Assembly: GCA_022496805.1 (NCBI GenBank)
Contig: CM040085.1
Location: 31,277,811-31,341,810 of the forward strand
Length of the DNA stretch: 64,000 nt
Direction: 5' to 3'
Source: Pohlia nutans
Lineage: Eukaryota; Streptophyta; Bryopsida; Bryales; Mniaceae
Shown here: positions 35,827 through 46,192 of the stretch, one piece after another
Position numbering within the stretch: position 1 is the first letter of the stretch
Layout: each line of letters starts with the position of its first letter
The notes under the pieces: generated by a model
Seen by the model: the letters and a program-made list of their open reading frames with translations, nothing else
The model's database searches: none
Told to the model about the DNA's origin: nothing
Program-made: the position numbers and the translations under genes

Positions 35827-38550
35827 ATGGCCAACATCCTTGCTGCAGGTCACAATGTCCCTTTGAAGGTGCCGATTGGTGAAGAAGGTTATGTCCGAGT
35901 GCCTGCCCATCTCTTGCATATTCGTTTTGGTTTTTGTGAGTCTTCTATCATGTTGGAGGAAGAGGTCTTAGCCAACTATGGATTCATCAAAGAGGCAATC
36001 TTACAGTCAAAATGTAGTGATAAGGAAGGATTCTACTGGCTTCTCCATCCTGGGCAATATAGAGCGTATGGTTTATCTCCTGAGACAGTAGTTGCCTCCA
36101 CTAAGATCCTTGCACCCATGTCAGATGGTTCTACTGTTCAACTACCTCTTTCACGTGCCGATAGTCATCAGTCCTCTGACCAAGGACGTTCTGTGACTAA
36201 TATCATGATGAAACTTCGCAATGTCAAGCAGGAGCCAGTGGAACCATTAATTGATTTGACTTCTGAGTCTGATGGAGATACTCGCTCGACCTCACGTGCA
36301 TGTCAACATCCAAGTAAATTAGTCTCCTTTCCCTCTTCATCAAATACTCCCTCTGGAACTCGCACTCCAGCCAATACTCCTACCTCGTCATCTTGGTCTC
36401 TTCCTCCAGTATTTCCAGTATCTTCAGAGTGTTTGAGTGTGATGCAGTGCCTTAGAAAGCTGTCCAGTGTTCCACGTTGTCGTAACGAATTAGCTCAAAT
36501 AGATTTTGATGCTGTCGAGTATCACAAAGTCAAATTCTTTCCCACCAAGTTCGATGGAAACGTCGTGTTTGAATTGCCACCTTGTCGTGGAAGTGCTAAT
36601 TCTTCTATGGAGGGAATGGACAAGCGCTACGACGGTCACGCATGGTGTCGCACATTGACGTCTAATATCCACAACAACCTAGGTTTGAAGTTCAAAAGGT
36701 CGAGTTGCGTGGGACATTTGGTTTGCAAGAACAAAGACTGTGATTACTTTGCAAGGACTTCACAGGTGAACGAGACGGAGTGGTATGGCACCACTACACT
36801 TCCTTTTGGTGTATGTCAAGACCCCCCTGCAGATTCTTCATTAGTTTGCAAGGTTTGCAAGAAGCCCCCTACCTGCATTGATTTTTGTGCAACTCATATC
36901 TATTATGTGGTCAGCGCTCGTGACATGTCGCGAGCGTGCATCCATTTAAGAAATCACAAACACCCGGTGGCTGAAGGACAATGCAGGGAGACTATGGAGA
37001 CTGTAACGGAGTTGATTGCTCAAGAGGTGGCCAAGACTCCTTCGGCAAAGAATTCTGCGATTGCACTGGCTGCAAGCAAAGAATTTTTGGAGACGTTCCT
37101 CATTCACAATGGGGACAGACCCAAGGAGATGCTCCGCGAAGAGGCTCTAGAAAAAGTTATAGATAAATTCCAACTCCTCAGTTCCCCCAGTGTTCGCAAC
37201 ATCATTGCTACATATCGCGATAAGCTGAAAGGTGCTGGCGAGATAGACCGAATTCTTACTATGAAGAGTCATGCAAAGATCGAGTTTATTCACGACAGTG
37301 TGTTCTCTGGACAAGGCAAAGACAAAGTATACTTATTCAAAATGCTCGTTGACGGTCCTGGCAGCGGCGTTGATCTTGTGAGACGAATGCAACCCGGAGG
37401 CGATCTCGAACATTGCTTCGTGATGTTTGATCACGTGAAGAGGGTGAAGTCGTGGACGACGCTAGCGTGCCATGTGTATGATTCAAAATATTGCAAAGTG
37501 ATGACTATTGCAGTGTGTGATATGCAGACCGAGGGTACAGAAGGCCAGATGATATTTTGGAATTGCTTGAATAACGTCATGAAAGACAATGGTGTGCCCA
37601 ATCCAGATTTCAAAGGATTCATGTGCGATAGCGCACAAGCCAATTTCAATGCTGTACGAACTGTATATGGTTCGGGTGACCCCAAAGTTCCTATGGTGGA
37701 CTGCGAACAAACCTGCCTTTTCCATTGGGCTACCTCCATGCACAAGCATACCGAAAAGCACATTGCCAAGGCGTTCCAAACACAACATATTCGGCTTTGT
37801 CGGCAATACAAGGATGCCACAACCATGGCAGAAGCAGATCAGATGTACTTGCAATTGAAGGCCTGGTGGTATTCGTCTGGTGCAGCTGATGAAGATTCGA
37901 TCCGAGAACTGGAAGATTGGTTAGCATTTTGGCACTTTTGTTATCGCCAATGGGGAGGGTTCATGGAGACGGTGAGACTAATGTTGAACTCTCATTTCAT
38001 TTGCACTTATGTATCGCTATTCTATATCTAAACACCATTCACTTACCATTCTTCCTTGTTGAAATGTGAAACAGGACCTTACCCCTGACGAACTTGCTGA
38101 GATTCCGACGTGCAACCTCTCGGAGACAGTTCACAATAAGTGGCTTCAAGCGTCCGGAAAGCGAGGCACCGACTTGTTTGTAGCTACTTGTGACGACTGG
38201 ATCCGTGCCTTTATGCAAATGACCAACTACCGCTCCTATCTTTGTGGCGGCGCATCTGGGAAGGGCCCCTCGAAGCATGACCTCAAGCTTAAGCGGGCAA
38301 TGGCGTCGCTGGATGGAAAAAAGATTGCCCAAGCCCTCAGCGAAATGCCGAGAGCAGAGGACGTTTGTACACGAGTCCCTCATTTAGAAGGAGAGGAGCT
38401 CTTTGGATCTGTTAAAAGGAAGCTGGACCTCCCGATTGGGTCCGAGGGTGATTCGCATCGCCCGGACAAAGTTAACTTCTCACATCCTCGAGTTCAAACA
38501 AGATCCGCTTCTGCAAGAGTGCAACTTCAACCGATTCCAGAGGTTACTTC

Positions 38551-38553
38551 TCC
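38551..38553. repeat. Target-site duplication (TCC), CACTA-like insert
   Basis: TCC on the left and TCC at 39899-39901 on the right. Three base pairs is the standard duplication for CACTA (En/Spm) elements. Confidence 0.8.
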
Positions 38554-39898
38554 CACTAGTACAAACCATGGCATTTTGCCACCAATCAAATTTTGCAAAA
38601 AACACCAAACTCATATGTTGGTGCTATGTAGCACCAATGTTGGTGACAAAAATAAATTCTCACCTCCATTCATGTTTGTACGTGAAATTTACATGGATTT
38701 GATAGTTTTAACAATTCGATGTCTATTATTCGTATATTGTTGGATTTTAAAGCCAATTGAAGCACTTGTTGAAATAATAAACTTTTATCATGTATTCGAG
38801 ACTACGTTATTCATGTATGTATTAAATTTATGTTTAAGATATGTTGCATATTTTTATCACAACATTCTTATTTACAAGAACATACATAATAAAGATTCAA
38901 CAAAGTATGATAATTTATATTCACGTCATCTTTTAGTTAGTGAAAAATATCACATAACACAAGAAATAGATGAATTATGTCCTACGTAAATTTCAAGAAA
39001 TTCATGAATTATGACTTAAGTAAATTTGAGAAATACGCAAATTATATTCTACGTGAATTTGAGAAATACGTGAATTATGTTTTACGTGAATTTCAAGAAA
39101 ACATCCTCTTATTATTAAAATACAAGAGCTCCTCATCAAACACTTTACAACATCTACCCATGAAAAAAAAAACGATAAAAAATGTATTGTATTGCAAAAG
39201 TTATAAAGGTTTAAACATTACTACATGTTTTTCTAACACTGCTGTCACTTTAAATTGAATAGAGAAAAACTCTTAAATGTTTTGCAAATTATTTTTATTG
39301 GAGTAGATTCCTCATTACAACACCTACCCATGAAAAAAAAAAACGATCAAAAAGGTATTGTATTGCAAAAGTTATGATCGTTTGAAAAGTTTACCAAACA
39401 ATGTAAATTGCTGAATTTTTTTGGTAATTGTATATTATCGATTTTTCAAGCGTTTTGTACATGAGAAAAGGGTTGGGAGAGTGGTGATAGTCAATCCACC
39501 CATAACCATGAGGTCTTGAGTTCGAATCACATGGGTGACATGTGATGACGTGGAGTTGTGGGTTGACCGTGATGACGAGGCGTTGACTAGGGCAGGGTCA
39601 AAGGTGTAATGGTAGCTTCGGGCAGCCAGAATTTTTCCGGGCAGCGCTGATTGTTTTTCACAGCATTCAAATTTCACAGCATTCAAATTTCACAAAAAAA
39701 CTATATTTCAAAATTTGTAAATTGAAGAGGATTACGTGATTTGTAATATCAATGTAATGAAGTGAATTATTTTTCTGTTTCACGACAGAGTGTTCAAAAG
39801 CACCAATTAATTACAATTCAAAAGTTGGTGCATCATTTAAAATGCACCAATTTATTTGTGCAAAACTTGGTGGCAAAACACTATGTTTTGTACTAGTG
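38554..39898. mobile_element. Non-autonomous CACTA-like transposon (1345 bp)
   Basis: The left end is CACTAGTACAAA and continues to TTTTGCCACCAA; the right end is its inverse complement with small differences (ends TTTGTACTAGTG). Inside are tandem 30-bp units around TACGTGAATTTGAGAAA (about 38975-39095) and two copies of a 75-bp A-rich segment (about 39130-39210 and 39305-39380). No transposase is present. It sits in the second exon of the element 2 transposase. Confidence 0.85.
39466..39560 (+). other. tRNA-like segment (possible SINE fragment)
   Basis: GAGTTCGAATC resembles a pol III B box, with an A-box-like GAGTGGTGATAG about 35 bp upstream. No full cloverleaf was found. A SINE-derived piece inside the CACTA element is possible; chance resemblance is also possible. 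Confidence 0.25.
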
Positions 39899-40808
39899 TC
39901 CAATGCCACACGTCACGCAAATGCAAGAAACCGACTGCAACGTTCACGAGTAGCACATTGCTAGAATTTCGCACAAGGCGAAGAACAAGTGCCACGCTGT
40001 TCAAGCCCAAACAAACATCAGGTGCAAGATGGTCATTGCCAAGGGTGGTAAGGCCACCGCTGCTCCCACGTACAAAGGTGAGAGGCAAGTTCCAACGTTC
40101 AGAGGAGCTCGACACAAAACCGAAGATTTTTGGTTTTGCCCTGATCAAATTGCTCGATGTGTCATGGGACCTAAGCGTGGACACGTACTAACGCGACCCA
40201 ACATCCCTGACATTTGGCCCGTTCTAGTGGGGACGGACCTCACACGTTCAAAAATTATGGAATTGGAAGAGGCAGGATTTCGATTGCAAGCTAAAACCGC
40301 CATGTCACCTCGCCGCCTCTTTACGACCTCCAAAATATTTGAGCCCGTGGTCTGGAATTATCCTCAACCCGCTCACGCAGATAAAGTTCCTTCTATTCGA
40401 GGCGGCAAGACTGTTCGACGCAGTCCTAAAGCTCCGTGTGAGGCCCATCGCAACCAATGGGAGAGTGCAAGGAACGTCAAGGCTATTATCCAAGCGGTGA
40501 AGATCATTCCATATCCTGGACTTGGTGCAGTCATCACAATGCAGTCTGGAGTGGAGCCAGATCAGAAAGTTTACAACGTCACATTGTCTAACTTTCCATC
40601 GTGCACTTGCCCACACTTTGTTAGCATGAACGGTTCAAGTGTTGGCAAGCGTGGTGCTTATGTCAACTGCAAGCACATCTATTACGTATTTCGGTTCTTT
40701 TGCAAACTAGACTTTGATAATGACAAGTTCATGCATGCCCCTACTCTTAGCTTCGACGAAACAAAGAAGATTCTTGAAGCTGCTGAAATCATCAAAACAG
40801 CAGTTTAG

Positions 40809-41203
40809 GATTAGAAAGTTGATCTATGAATTATAGCCTACTAAGTAGACTGGTGGCAACCCTAGAGCTTGGGCCATGTAGGATTTTGTAATGATGCATG
40901 ACGTCATTCTATAGGCATGCTATGACTCCGGAAAAAAAAAAAAAAAAAAACCTTTTATTATTAAAAGATTCTGATCAGCAACGTCCATACGCCATATAAC
41001 ATTGATCAACCTGATTAGGTGTGGGTATGGGTCTCGGGCCCGAGACCCAATTGATGGCACTGAAGCTTGATCAAAAAACAAAAGTTTCGGTAGGGTCCCT
41101 AAATCAGCAAACCGAGTGAAATGATACACTTTCTTAGGAATTTTATGCGCCTTCAGGGAAGTAAACTTGAAAATAGTGAAATTTATCCCTAATAAAACTA
41201 AAG
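40809..41203. other. Element 2 right non-coding flank
   Basis: Follows the transposase stop. It includes an A-run at about 40931-40949 and AT-rich sequence. No gene. Confidence 0.55.
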
Positions 41204-41229
41204 CACGGTAATAGGGTCCCACGGTAATA
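41204..41229. promoter_or_regulatory. Conserved subterminal motif, element 2 right (two copies)
   Basis: CACGGTAATAGGG and CCCACGGTAATA are inverse forms of the CCTATNACCGTGG motif found at every other terminus, here about 155-175 bp inside. Confidence 0.6.
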
Positions 41230-41279
41230 AGACGCATTTTTACTATAAATAGTAAATTTTCTAATTTTGGAAAAATTCA

Positions 41280-41382
41280 GGCTCTAGGCTCACAAACTTC
41301 CTGCTCACAGCTCTTAGGCTCACAAAGTTCCTGCTCACAGCTCTTAGGCTCACCGTTCTAGGCTCACATGCTAGCGTCGTTG
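41280..41382. repeat. Right terminal inverted repeat, element 2
   Basis: Read inward on the minus strand it starts CAACGACGCTAGCATGTGAG and continues with GAGCCTAAGAGC and TGTGAGCAGG words. A segment of about 33 bp is duplicated. It matches the left end in the GCTAGCATGTGAGCC core. Confidence 0.85.
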
Positions 41383-41391
41383 GCCATGTTC
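41383..41391. repeat. Target-site duplication (GCCATGTTC), element 2 right
   Basis: Exact copy of 23861-23869. Confidence 0.7.
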
Positions 41392-44278
41392 AAGGTCTGT
41401 GCATTGTAGTGCGTGTAATAATTACAGTATTATAATAAACATGGACCATATGAGTTCGTTATGTTTGGCATTTCAAACGTAGCTATTTCCAACTCTTAAT
41501 GATAACTTCTGACGCATTTGAAACGGCTCTGTTGGATTTGTCAAAGGCAAAGTCTACGTCGATCCTCTTATTACGGCTGTTCTTTGTACGCTCCACTTAC
41601 AGTGCCGTTGTCATGCAGGTACCACGACGGCCACATGTCGGACTCCACATCCTTCCCTCCTGGCATCACAGTGCAACCAAGACCGGCCCCAACTGCCGCA
41701 AATCCCGGGGACAGCTGTTGCTCCAGAAGTAGCCGTGTTGGCATCACCGTCCTCAACTTGCACGACCGACCATCCGTGTTTGGCACAACCGGCCTCAACT
41801 ACCTGCAGTACATTCCAATCCAACAGGCACCTCTCCAGATTTCAACCTTCTCTTCTTGTTCTTGTAAGTGCTTGCGTTACAATCTTGATACATTCTGTGG
41901 ATCGATTCTAGAGGACGACGTCGCAGAAGAGTGAGAAGTTCCACCATCCAGCAGAGGAGGTGCTGCATAAAGCGCACGGAAGGCTTTCAAGCTTCGGCTT
42001 TCAATGTCCTGCATCCCTCTCATACTGCACATCTGTTTACAGGTTGCGGCTTCAATGTTCTACATCATTGTGATACTGCAGCTCTGTTGATCGATTTTTG
42101 ATGTTCATAACCGTGACCATAGTACTTTTTCTTGTAAATGTTTGTTTTCTCTATACCGATTGCATATGAAGTTTTCGCCACACTTGTCTGGCACACGAGC
42201 ATAGTGGATGCGTTGTTCTGGCCGGATCAAGTGTTGTAATTGCGTTGCAGGAGGGTGGACGGATGGGCGTGAGAACAAGTCGATGCAGGTAAAGGCCAGC
42301 CAACAGCACACTCATAGGCCAGGCAGTCTGTTATGTCCAGGCCGCAACAGTTCACGTGAAGGGCCTGCTGGGCAGCACGACGGCCATTCCCGCCAATTTT
42401 CATTTTTTCCCTCCTGCCGGGCAACAACTTGTTCCTGACAAGGTCCACTTGCCCGCCTACCTGTCTCGCCTCGTCGTTGTGCTAACCACCTGCCCAACTG
42501 CCGCCTTGTGAAATAACTCACTTTTTGCATCAGATCGTCATGTAATATGTATTGAATCTTGAAAACTATAATCAAGATTTGTAACTCTCTATCATGTATT
42601 TCAAACCACCGCATCCGATTTCCGGATTACGTCATATTTGCTCATATATTGGACGTGCCAAAATAAATTTTCTCATTCTCGGTTTTCAGATGCTTTTCAG
42701 GCTTCCCTAAGTGCAAGGCCTCCATGGATGAGTATTTTTAGTTTTTTTATGAAATTTTTGGTGGATCTGAAAGCCAACGATGTTTTGTATCATATGCAAG
42801 TGGTTTCAAATTTTTCTCATAATTATTCTGCACGGCATGTGTGTTCAAAGTTCAAGAATCTAAACTGCCCGCATTGGTCAACGCAGCATTTTCCATGGTC
42901 AAACCCTATAATCTTCTCATCCACCATATATTTCTATCTGAAATTTTCACCCCTCACAATGACCCCAATAAGCATCAAGATCTTATAGTTATATCATGAA
43001 AATTCCACATTCTTCATTTCAATAGAAGCAAGTTTCTATTTCAGCTTTTTTGGCCACATTTACTCCTGCTGAAGGGCTGGTACGTTAAGGGGTTAAAAAC
43101 CACATTCAATTTGACTTGAATGCTCATGAACTTTTAAAATATAGTATTCAGCTGGCCGCATGATAGTTCAGGATTAGAGAAATCAAAAGGATGTTTGCTT
43201 CTTACATGTCATTTAACTTGAAATCAGATTACAAAATTAGATTAACAAAATGAAATTCGTAATTGATGATTAATCTGGTCAATCTCAACTGGATTCTCAA
43301 ACCGGTCGTGACATTTAATGTTTAACCCTTTGATGCACCTGCGTTCATATAATGGACGATGAACAGATTGTAAGCCTTCTCTTCACTACATCCGGTGCAG
43401 TTTTTCATCAATCCAAATTTTTCTTGGTTCTTGTGCTAGTTGACTACCATTTGTACTCTCTAGATTTTCAAAATTGAAGACATTGTAATTTTTTTTGTAA
43501 AATAACAAAATTGGTTTATGTCAAGTTTCATTCTTAGTTCAAAAATTGAGATCTTACAAATGATTTTCCAAAATAAGTAGAATCAAATAATGTAAATTAT
43601 ACCATCTCATATTGCTTATTATTCCAAATTCATTACAAAAATAATTATTAAAAAAGAATCAATTTTGGATTTTAAAAATAAATTTCATAAGAAAACCTTG
43701 AAAAGTTATTAAAATTTTTATTAACCAAAATAATGATAAATCCAATGATATAGATGTGATCTACACACCGATATTTACAACTTTGCTTTGTATATCAACT
43801 CCATTTTTGTTATTCATCCAACGTTTTATAACACATATTTGGAATCGGTGCATCATCTGGACCTCAAAGGCTGGTTAAACCAAATTTTAAGAATACACAT
43901 GCATTCAACTTGCCATGCATTTAGTTTTCTTGTTTTATAACAAACGTTCCATGATAAAGCTAGTTGATAACACCTAGCAGTACAACTATTGTAGACATGC
44001 CAATGACCGCACAGTTTCACCACACAATTCCAATTGAAATGTACGATACCGCCGAATCAACGCACGTAGTGTGGTGAAGGGCTCCAAGTAATTTTCCATT
44101 AAAAACCATATCCAATGTGTTTGGTCAACGTGCAATAAAAGTTATTGTACAAAACATTTTTGAGTATGATTTTTTTATTTTCTAGGAGAATCCCAACTTG
44201 ACATACCACAGTCTTTCAAATTGTGTGACGGTGTAAGTTTCTACATTGTCGTAGGGAAGGATTTGAGTATTGCATGTG
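41392..44278. other. DNA between elements 2 and 3, no gene recognised
   Basis: The first 1.2 kb is more GC-rich and contains a diverged direct duplication of about 60 bp (about 41990-42085), with short open frames that resemble nothing known. From 42.6 kb it is AT-rich. Isolated TTAACCC-type ends (about 43089 and 43322) suggest remnants of piggyBac-like MITEs, but they could not be paired. Confidence 0.5.
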
Positions 44279-44287
44279 TTGTCATCG

Positions 44288-44635
44288 GGGTCAACTACTG
44301 CGTGGTGCGGGTGCGGGGTGCGGGGGTCAGGCGGGTGCGGAATTACGGGGTGCGGGTGCGGAATATTGTTAAAATATTCTCGAAATATTCTTTGACTTTG
44401 AAAAAACAAACCCTAAACTCCAAATTTTAAACCCCAAACCTCAAATTCTACACCATAAACTTCAAATTCTAAAACCCTAAACCCCAAATTCTAAACCCTA
44501 ACTCCAAACTGCCACGTGGCACTCCTGACATGACAAAATATTTCAAGAATATACCGCACTCGCACCCCGAAACCCGCACCGGGCACCCCTGCACCCCGCA
44601 CCTCAAATTCCGCACCACGCAGCAGCCGGCCCCCA
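44288..44635. mobile_element. GC-rich non-autonomous DNA transposon with 9-bp target duplication
   Basis: The inverted ends share CTGCGTGGTGCGG and continue outward to GGGG. The ends are filled with GGTGCGGG words. The exact duplicate TTGTCATCG flanks it at 44279-44287 and 44636-44644. The centre holds AAACCCTAAAC-like sequence resembling plant telomere repeats. The 9-bp duplication fits a MULE-type MITE, though hAT (8 bp) cannot be excluded. Confidence 0.8.
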
Positions 44636-44644
44636 TTGTCATCG

Positions 44645-45645
44645 ACACGTCTACCCTAATAGCTTGAACGGAAATAACAGAGAAAGATTACCAAGCATTG
44701 ATTCCGTGACAATATTGGGCAATTATCTTCTATCCAGGGCGTCAGTCTTGAAGTCAATGACTGTTACTTTTTATTTTTACGTCTAATTGTGATACGATTT
44801 ATCCTTGTCATTGATCAAAGATCTAATCACTTCTCATCTTGACTCATCCATCCTGGTCATTTGCAATGTCAATGACTAAAAATCTGCAAACTAATCCTTG
44901 ACATTAAACGTCAATGCTCAAATATTGAATTAGCTTTTATTTTTACCTTCAAAAAGATCCAATTTTACTTCTTTTTTTCTACTTTTGATAAGATCTAACT
45001 TTTTTCACTTAATTTTACAAGTTTTTTTGACCAACTATGTTTATCATCTATTTTTATCCTTTGTTTTTATCTGTCGTTTTACCAGCTTTTTTTTATCAGA
45101 TATTCTTACTATTAATTATAATTTAACCCAGAACGTTGTACCCACGCTGTACAAACAACATTAAGATTCTAATTGTTTTGTAGATAGATATATGTTACTA
45201 AATATGTAGAAATCTGTTATTGATTTTAGCATCTTTATTTTAAAATAAATTACTATGATGGAATAAACGAAGAAAATGTCTTTAAAAACTATTAACCCTT
45301 AAATGCCCATAGCCCTCTCCAGATTTGGAGGATTGCAAAGATGCATCATAAAATGCAACTAGTAGGGATATTTTGGACTTGATGAATGAATAAAAGATGT
45401 ACATTATGAATTTTAGATTCTCTCCTTACAATTAGATCTAATAATTATGATTGCAATCTTCAATATTTTTGTATAAAATTAGAAACTTAAAATTCAAAAT
45501 TCTTTTGTAATTCAATTACAAATAAGATATTGACAATTTGTGGATGAAATTTGTTGTGATGGGTTGAAATGTAATACTCTAAGTGTAGTGGTTTTTGGAG
45601 AGTTTTTGGTTGCTTAATTTTATGAGTTTACTTTTTCAAGACCAC
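44645..45645. other. AT-rich flank left of element 3
   Basis: No gene. Contains TTAACCCTTAAATGC at about 45296, a possible left end of a MITE that hosts element 3 (its right end would be near 63353). 45485-45645 resembles 63815-63960. Confidence 0.5.
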
Positions 45646-45655
45646 TTTTGAACTA
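45646..45655. repeat. Target-site duplication (TTTTGAACTA), element 3 left
   Basis: The same ten bases occur at 63122-63131. The uninterrupted repeat copy at about 63.9 kb shows a single equivalent (TTTTACACTA), confirming the insertion point; the duplication is 9 or 10 bp. Confidence 0.85.
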
Positions 45656-45740
45656 TTTTGAAGGACGTGTCTACTATGTGAGCAGTGAGCGGAGAGCGGA
45701 GAGCAGAGAGCAGAAAAAAAGGGAGCCAAGAGCAGAAATT
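45656..45740. repeat. Left terminal inverted repeat, element 3
   Basis: TTTTGAAGGACGTG, then ATGTGAGCAGTGAGC and repeated GGAGAGC / AGAGAGCAG. It mirrors the right end. Confidence 0.85.
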
Positions 45741-45872
45741 TGGGATCAAAATTATAAATAGAATTTTTTTACTAATTTTAGAAGAAAATTTCAAAATATT
45801 CTAATATTTAGTGGAATATTCGCTTATTAATAGAATATCCGAATATTCATATTTTTTAGAAAATAATATTGA

Positions 45873-45885
45873 CCTATGACCGTGG
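45873..45885. promoter_or_regulatory. Conserved subterminal motif, element 3 left
   Basis: CCTATGACCGTGG, about 217 bp inside the terminus. An AT-rich non-coding stretch then runs to the transposase stop at 46193. Confidence 0.6.
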
Positions 45886-46192
45886 GCTGAAACGTGGTAA
45901 AATGGCATTTGATTTACACTTTTCTTTCAACCGCATGGTTTTTTTATTTCAGGGTTTATTGCATATTCCATCAATTTTCGGTTTAGGGTGTCTTCAAAAC
46001 TGTGAGTGAACACATACACTTGTTTGGAAGTTGATGCAGTAAATACAAAACTTTAGCATGTGACAAAGAATTTTGATATAATAATAGATAGAAGAAACTT
46101 TATATTGCTAAAATCGTCAGATATGCCTGGAACATAAATGGTAAGTCATTGGACTCCATTGAATGTACTATGGGATACTTCTATAGTGACTC

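Larger units (their letters stand above)
35827..40808 (+). pseudogene. MULE transposase with SWIM finger (element 2, interrupted)
   Basis: Two exons: 35827-37971 and 38074-40808, the second split by a CACTA-like insert (38554-39898). ATG 35827 is chosen because similarity to the element 3 protein begins there. Regions in order: acidic N-terminus with VKQEP and LIDLTSESD (SUMO-site-like and SIM-like, residues about 133-148); a zinc-binding region (CVGHLVCKNKDCDYF, CKVCKKPPTC, CIHLRNHKHP) resembling WRKY-GCM1/FLYWCH fingers; the DDE core with D at 37429 (VMFDHVKRVK), D at 37627 (GFMCDSAQAN) and CLFHW (MULE CxxH); and a C-terminal SWIM finger, SCTCPHF then VNCKHIYY. Besides the insertion there is an in-frame TAG at 39951-39953 where element 3 has Trp. 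Removing the insert and one TCC restores the frame across the site. Confidence 0.85.
23870..41382. mobile_element. Element 2: giant MULE-class transposon with ParB-methyltransferase gene (17,513 bp)
   Basis: Bounded by inverted ends sharing GCTAGCATGTGAGCC, with a 9-bp direct duplication outside and CCTATGACCGTGG-type motifs inside both ends. It contains, left to right, a GTGAGC-rich tandem array, a ParB-methyltransferase gene on the minus strand, a second macro-array, a divergent promoter region and a SWIM MULE transposase gene on the plus strand. The transposase is broken by a CACTA-like insertion and a stop. The companion gene reads intact. Element 3 has the same content in the opposite orientation. 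Confidence 0.88.

Noticed and set aside
41499..42614. Open frames of 60-138 codons between elements 2 and 3
   Set aside because: Overlapping on both strands, no recognisable motif, no splice-supported partner exons.
44400..44515. Interstitial telomere
   Set aside because: Only a few imperfect CCCTAAA units, enclosed within a MITE with its own target duplication; not a chromosome end.
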